Assembly: GCF_013363995.1 (NCBI RefSeq)
Contig: NZ_JABWGO010000018.1
Span: 37,865 to 101,864 of the forward strand
DNA length: 64,000 nt
From: Nonomuraea rhodomycinica
GTDB lineage: Bacteria; Actinomycetota; Actinomycetes; Streptosporangiales; Streptosporangiaceae
Direction: 5' to 3'
Below are positions 60,350 to 64,000 of the stretch, piece after piece; within the stretch, counting starts at the first letter, position 1; each line of letters starts with the position of its first letter. The notes beneath the pieces were generated by a model, which saw nothing but the letters and a program-made list of their open reading frames with translations, had not been told where the DNA came from and made no database searches. The position numbers and the translations under genes are program-made.

Positions 60350-60373
60350 TATCGCCGGTATATGCGAAACCGG
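60350..60373. promoter_or_regulatory. VanR-type box upstream of the orphan vanS
   Basis: TATCGCCGGTATATGCGAAA then CCGG is the third copy of the motif at 53477 and 51575, placed 25 bp before the remnant regulator start. Confidence 0.5.
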
Positions 60374-60406
60374 GCACGCCCCACCGGCACAGCGGCTGCG
60401 CCGGTC

Positions 60407-61288
60407 TCAGGGCCGGATGTTCTCCAGGTCCGCGAGGAGGCCGGCGCGCGTGGGGCGCCACCCCAGGACCTCGCGGGTGTGGGCGCTGGAGGCCGGCTGG
60501 TCCATGGCGAAGATCGGCCCGAACGGGCCGAAGTCCTCCTGCGGCACCGCCTTGACCGGCAGACCGAGTCGGCGGCCGATGACGGCCGCGATGTCTCGTA
60601 CCGCGTCGCCCTCGTCGGCCACGGCGTGCCAGGCCGTCCCGGCGGGCGCCGACTCCAGAGCCAGCCGGAACAGGACCGCCGCGTCGAGCGCGTGCACGGC
60701 CGGCCAGCGCTGGGTGCCGTCGCCGGGGTAGCCGGACACGCCGGTGCGGCGCGCCTGATCCGTCAGCAGGCCGGCGAAGCCGCCCCTGCCCTCGTTGTGG
60801 ACCGTGCGCGGCATGCGGACCGCCACGCTGCGCACACCGCGCGACGCCAGATCCAGCAGCGCGTTGACCGAACGGCCGCGACCGCCCACCGGCCCCTCGG
60901 TCGGCGCGGGGTCGGCCTCGGTGGAGGGCCGGCCCGGCACCCAGGGCGTCCCCGAGACCGTGACGATCGGACGGTCGCTGCCGAGCAGTTCCTCGCCCAG
61001 AGCGGCGAGAGCGGCGCTCTCCTCGGCGATCGACCGCGCGAGGGCCTCGGCCGTGCTGTAGTCGCTGCCGAAGGCCAGGTTGATCACGCCGTCGCACTGC
61101 GCGGCGCCGGCCCGCAGGACGTCGAGGTCGGCCAGCTCTCCGCGCAGCACCTGGGCGCCGGCGTCGGTGAGGGTCTGGGCGGACCGGTCGGAGCGGGCCA
61201 GCGCGAGAACGGTGTGACCGCCGGCGAGGAGTTCGGCGACGACGGCGGAGCCGATGGTGCCGGTGCCGCCGGTGACGAGGACGTGCAT
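60407..61288 (-). CDS. Extended SDR / NAD(P)-dependent epimerase-like protein
   Basis: A 293-residue Rossmann protein starting MHVLVTGGTGTIGSAVVAEL at 61288. The nucleotide motif is TGGTGTIG, followed by LALARSDRSAQ. The segment VSGTPWVPGRPSTE occupies the usual catalytic region, but the classic YxxxK is not clear, so it may be an atypical SDR. A longer frame upstream is disregarded because it crosses the operators. Divergent from a TetR gene and likely its target. Confidence 0.88.
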   Translation of the reverse strand: MHVLVTGGTGTIGSAVVAELLAGGHTVLALARSDRSAQTLTDAGAQVLRGELADLDVLRAGAAQCDGVINLAFGSDYSTAEALARSIAEESAALAALGEELLGSDRPIVTVSGTPWVPGRPSTEADPAPTEGPVGGRGRSVNALLDLASRGVRSVAVRMPRTVHNEGRGGFAGLLTDQARRTGVSGYPGDGTQRWPAVHALDAAVLFRLALESAPAGTAWHAVADEGDAVRDIAAVIGRRLGLPVKAVPQEDFGPFGPIFAMDQPASSAHTREVLGWRPTRAGLLADLENIRP

Positions 61289-61307
61289 GAAACTCTCCCG
61301 AAGTGAC

Positions 61308-61353
61308 GAGACCATTGTCCCATCACCATACACACCGACGGGACACTTGTCCC
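61308..61353. promoter_or_regulatory. TetR operators between SDR and TetR genes
   Basis: GGGACACTTGTCCC (61340-61353) is a palindrome with 6-bp arms. A degenerate copy, GAGACCATTGTCCC, lies 32 bp away at 61308-61321. Both are followed by ATCACC. Confidence 0.55.
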
Positions 61354-61360
61354 ATCACCT

Positions 61361-61951
61361 ATGATGTCGTTCATGGCCCGATGGCAACCCGAGACGGCCC
61401 AGCGACTCGTCGTCGCGGCCGTCGACCTGTTCACCGAGCAGGGATACGACGCCACCACGGTGGCGCAGATCGCCGAGCGCGCCGGCGTCACCAAGAGCAC
61501 CTTCTTCCGGCACTTCCCCGACAAGCGCGAGCTGCTGGTCGCCGGTCAGGAGACCCTGAGCCGGCTGCTCGCCGAAGGGATCGCCGAGGCGCCCGCGGAC
61601 GCCACTCCCCTCGAGGCGGTCGCGGCCGGTCTCGAACGCGCGTCCGGCGCCATGGGCCCGGCCAACCGCGAGCTCGGCCCCCGCCTGAAAGCGGCCGTGG
61701 CGGCCAGCACCGAGCTCCAGGAGCGAGACGCCCTCAAGAGCGTCGGTCTCGCCGCCGCCATGACCGCCGCGCTCATCGACCGCGGCGTCCCGGACCCGAC
61801 CGCGCAGCTCGCGGCCGAGCTGGGAGTCCTCGCCTTCAAACGGGGCTACGCCGAGTGGTCCGAAGGCGATCGTGACGACGGCCGAGGGCTCGCGGAGCAC
61901 GCGTTGGCCGCCCTGCGGGATCTGCGCGCGGCGACGGCGTCCCTGGGTTGA
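61361..61951 (+). CDS. TetR family transcriptional regulator
   Basis: A 196-residue TetR repressor: helix-turn-helix AVDLFTEQGYDATTVAQIAE then RAGVTKSTFFRHFPDKRELL at about 17-57. ATG 61361 or 61373 could be the start. Divergent from the SDR gene. Confidence 0.92.
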   Translation: MMSFMARWQPETAQRLVVAAVDLFTEQGYDATTVAQIAERAGVTKSTFFRHFPDKRELLVAGQETLSRLLAEGIAEAPADATPLEAVAAGLERASGAMGPANRELGPRLKAAVAASTELQERDALKSVGLAAAMTAALIDRGVPDPTAQLAAELGVLAFKRGYAEWSEGDRDDGRGLAEHALAALRDLRAATASLG

Positions 61952-61983
61952 TCGGCTCCGCGCCGCCGGGCCTCGATGCTCGG

Positions 61984-62014
61984 TTGACCTTGACGCTGCG
62001 TCAACTTCTAGCAT
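61984..62014 (+). promoter_or_regulatory. MerR-type promoter with 19-bp spacer and internal dyad
   Basis: TTGACC (61984-61989) and TAGCAT (62009-62014) are 19 bp apart. The spacer holds TTGAC-GCTGC-GTCAA. Overlong spacers with a central dyad are the mark of MerR-activated promoters. The ATG at 62023 is only 8 bp after the -10, so the transcript is probably leaderless. Confidence 0.75.
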
Positions 62015-62022
62015 CGGGGGCC

Positions 62023-62907
62023 ATGTCGATCACTGTTCTTGACACCTACTCCGCCATGCGGCGGATCCTGCTGGCCCCGGTGGCGGAGCGCGCTGACCTG
62101 CTGCGTTCGATGCTGGAGCTCAACAGGGGCATGTACCGCTACCACCCCGGCGAGCTCGACCTGGTGGCCCTGCACCTCCAGTCGGCCGGATTCCCCATCG
62201 ACCGCGACGAGGAGCGTTGCCTCGACGCGCTCGAGACCCTGGCGGCGGCCGGAGCCTGGGAGCGGATGCAACGCGCCCTCGACGACGCTCTCGCCGTGCT
62301 GCTGGAGGCGACGCCGGGGCTGGAGGCCCCGGACATCACCGTGCTGTTCGTGCTCGGCGATCCGGCCGACAAGCACTTCATGGGTCCCAGCCTGGGACTG
62401 ACCGGGTTCGGTGGCATCTCCGGCAACATCGCCATCACGCTCTGGCCCTACCCCGAGAACGTGGAGCGGCTGGAGGCCACCGCCGTGCACGAACTCCACC
62501 ACAACCTGCGGTGGGCCCCGGGCGGTGTCGTCTGGGACCCGATGACCGTCACGGTCGGCGAGCACATCGTCGGCGAGGGTCTGGCCGACGCCTTCGCCCG
62601 CCAGCTCTACGGCGACGAGCTCGGCTACGCCCGCATCGGAGTGCCGCACCTGCACGACGACGCGGTCTTCGACAAGGTGCTCACCGGGCTCGACGTGACA
62701 GGCATGCAGAACTTCACCGCCTGGGTGCACGGCGACCCCGGCGCCGAGCACCTCGGTGTCCCGGCGGTGGGGCTGCCGATGGGCGCCGGGTACGCCGCGG
62801 GCAACCGGCTGGTCGACACCTACCTGGCGGCGACCGGGCAGACGGCGGCGCAGGCCCTGCACGCCGACAGCGCGGAGGTCATCGCCGCCACGCTGCGCCG
62901 GGGGTGA
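62023..62907 (+). CDS. DUF2268 putative zinc-dependent protease
   Basis: A 294-residue protein of the DUF2268 family. The metal-binding motif is H156-E-L-H-H160 in the segment TAVHELHHNLRW, and a downstream EGLADAFARQ supplies the likely third ligand. No signal peptide is present. It is followed 10 bp later by a TipAS-type MerR regulator and shares its promoter, so it is probably induced by the same ligand. Confidence 0.88.
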   Translation: MSITVLDTYSAMRRILLAPVAERADLLRSMLELNRGMYRYHPGELDLVALHLQSAGFPIDRDEERCLDALETLAAAGAWERMQRALDDALAVLLEATPGLEAPDITVLFVLGDPADKHFMGPSLGLTGFGGISGNIAITLWPYPENVERLEATAVHELHHNLRWAPGGVVWDPMTVTVGEHIVGEGLADAFARQLYGDELGYARIGVPHLHDDAVFDKVLTGLDVTGMQNFTAWVHGDPGAEHLGVPAVGLPMGAGYAAGNRLVDTYLAATGQTAAQALHADSAEVIAATLRRG

Positions 62908-62917
62908 CACTGGAACG

Positions 62918-63676
62918 ATGGAGTTGACGATCCAGGAACTCGCCGCGAGGGCCGGCATCACCAGCCGCGCCCTGCGTCACTACGACCGCGTCGGGCTCCT
63001 GGCCCCGTCCCGGGTCGGCGCGAACGGGTACCGCTACTACGACGTGGGCGCGGTCGCCCGGCTCCAGCGGATCCTGCTCATGCGCCGGCTCGGCATGGGC
63101 CTGCCGGCCATCGCCGAGGTCCTGGCGGACGAGGTGGACGCCTGCGACGGGCTGCGCGCCCACATCGCCGCGCTGGAAGAGGAACGGGACCGCATCGAAC
63201 GGCAGATCCGGTCGGTGCGCCACACGCTGGAGGCCCTGGAGGCGGGGGCCGAACCGCAGATGGACGTCATGCTGGCGGGGTTCAACGACCACTACAAGGA
63301 CGAGGTCGTCTCACTCTGGGGCGAGCGCGCGTACCGGCTGGCCAACGACTGGTGGCACGGCAAGACCCTCGACCAGCAGCGGGCCTGGAAGCAGGCCGCC
63401 GAGGACCTCGTCGCCGCCTGGGTCGCCGCGGCGAAGGCCGGGATCTCCCCGACGTCGGAGCGCGCCCAGTCGCTGGCCGCCCGGCACGTGCGGTGGCTGA
63501 GCCAGATCCCGGGCACCCCCACGGCCGACGGCGACCGGGAGCGCTCGATCGAGATGGTGAAGGGGCTGGGGGCCATGTACGTCGAGGATCCCCGCTTCAC
63601 CGGCATGTACGACGACGCCGCGGGGGCGGCGTTCGTCCGCGACGCGCTGCAGGCGTACGCGCGGACCCGGATGTAG
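62918..63676 (+). CDS. MerR family regulator with TipAS-type antibiotic-recognition domain
   Basis: A 252-residue regulator. The MerR winged helix covers residues 1-70 (LTIQELAARAGITSRALRHY, YRYYDVGAVARLQRILLMRR), a coiled dimerisation helix follows to about 120, and the C-terminal domain (KDEVVSLWGERAYRLANDWW, DPRFTGMYD) is TipAS-like. TipAL proteins activate their own promoter on binding thiopeptides or other cyclic compounds. The preceding promoter fits MerR autoactivation. Confidence 0.9.
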   Translation: MELTIQELAARAGITSRALRHYDRVGLLAPSRVGANGYRYYDVGAVARLQRILLMRRLGMGLPAIAEVLADEVDACDGLRAHIAALEEERDRIERQIRSVRHTLEALEAGAEPQMDVMLAGFNDHYKDEVVSLWGERAYRLANDWWHGKTLDQQRAWKQAAEDLVAAWVAAAKAGISPTSERAQSLAARHVRWLSQIPGTPTADGDRERSIEMVKGLGAMYVEDPRFTGMYDDAAGAAFVRDALQAYARTRM

Positions 63677-63730
63677 CCCGCGCGGTTCGCGCCCGCTTCC
63701 CTTCGCGCGTCCGCTCGGCCCGGCCTGCCG

Positions 63731-63771
63731 GGCGGTCGTCTTCCCGCCACGACGGCGGGAAGACGACCGCC
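63731..63771. terminator. Bidirectional terminator of rpoB and the merR operon
   Basis: A perfect 18-bp stem (63731-63748 with 63754-63771, GGCGGTCGTCTTCCCGCC and its complement) with a 5-nt loop lies between the converging merR and rpoB ends, 5 bp after the rpoB stop. Confidence 0.9.
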
Positions 63772-63776
63772 GGGCG

Positions 63777-64000
63777 TCAGATCTCCTCGACGTTCATCGC
63801 GCCTTCGTTGGGGCGCCGCGACAGGTCGATGCCGAGCTCCTCCGCCGCGCGGAAGACGTCCTCGTCGGTGTCGCGCATCTCGATGGACATGCCGTCGCTG
63901 GAGAGCACCTCGACGTTGAGGCACAGCGACTGCATCTCCTTGATGAGGACCTTGAAGGACTCGGGGATGCCGGGCTCGGGAATGTTCTCGCCCTTGACGA
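63777..64000 (-). CDS. rpoB: RNA polymerase beta subunit, C-terminal end (partial)
   Basis: The last 74 or so codons of rpoB, cut by the window edge. The end of the beta subunit is plain: PESFKVLIKEMQSLCLNVEV, then LSSDGMSIEMRDTDEDVFRA and RRPNEGAMNVEEI, the typical actinobacterial C-terminus. The rest of the gene lies beyond 64000. Confidence 0.98.
   Translation of the reverse strand, partial: VKGENIPEPGIPESFKVLIKEMQSLCLNVEVLSSDGMSIEMRDTDEDVFRAAEELGIDLSRRPNEGAMNVEEI

Overview
The window is very GC-rich actinobacterial chromosome. A mycothiol S-conjugate amidase, a DUF664 DinB protein, a VanY(N)-like D,D-carboxypeptidase, an AfsR/SARP-type regulator and many GTG starts fit a filamentous actinomycete, possibly of the Streptosporangiaceae (inference, no phylogeny was run). 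The right end holds the 3' end of rpoB on the minus strand behind a strong terminator. I see no tRNA, rRNA, CRISPR array, complete insertion sequence or prophage.

Left part (1-20 kb): an L,D-transpeptidase lipoprotein and a RecD2 helicase. Next comes a three-gene operon (FAH-metallo-beta-lactamase fusion, DUF2867, small membrane protein) divergent from a TetR gene. It is followed by a GNAT, an FG-GAP lipoprotein, and a flavoprotein oxidase divergent from a 1102-residue BTAD/AAA regulator. An LLM flavin oxidoreductase, mca, and an rsgA-GNAT operon come next. The rsgA-GNAT operon has a leader carrying a 22-codon upstream ORF. An AraC regulator, a methyltransferase and a ParB-like protein precede a decayed ridA-hisF fragment.

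Centre (21-37 kb): the most coherent system. On the plus strand are a serine hydrolase, a fused two-domain peptide ABC ATPase, two permeases, a binding protein, an erythromycin-esterase-like protein and a prolyl oligopeptidase. On the minus strand, converging on it, are an M20 deacylase, a COG3375-type GNAT, an N-acylamino acid racemase and a PucR regulator. The last set matches the known N-succinyl route that turns D-amino acids into L-amino acids. The whole looks like import, hydrolysis and stereo-inversion of peptides containing D-residues. A shared TTCGT-N8-ACGAA motif occurs before the importer and before pucR, with degenerate relatives before the serine hydrolase and the M20 gene.

Right part (37-63 kb): many small regulator-target pairs. 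These include TetR/membrane protein, a NarL-type two-component pair with an Lnt-like nitrilase and a phosphatase, ADH/MmyB-like XRE, AraC/epoxide hydrolase, and XRE-cupin/frameshifted methyltransferase/DinB. A vanY-vanS-vanR set follows, then an oxidoreductase/MarR pair with three phased operators, and a second NarL-type pair with a CPBP protease beside a 37-bp-arm inverted repeat. The rest is a second VanS whose VanR partner is deleted, SDR/TetR, and a DUF2268 protease with a TipAS-type MerR regulator behind a 19-bp-spacer promoter. Three places show gene decay: 20.7-21.1 kb, 48.5-50.2 kb and 60.3 kb.
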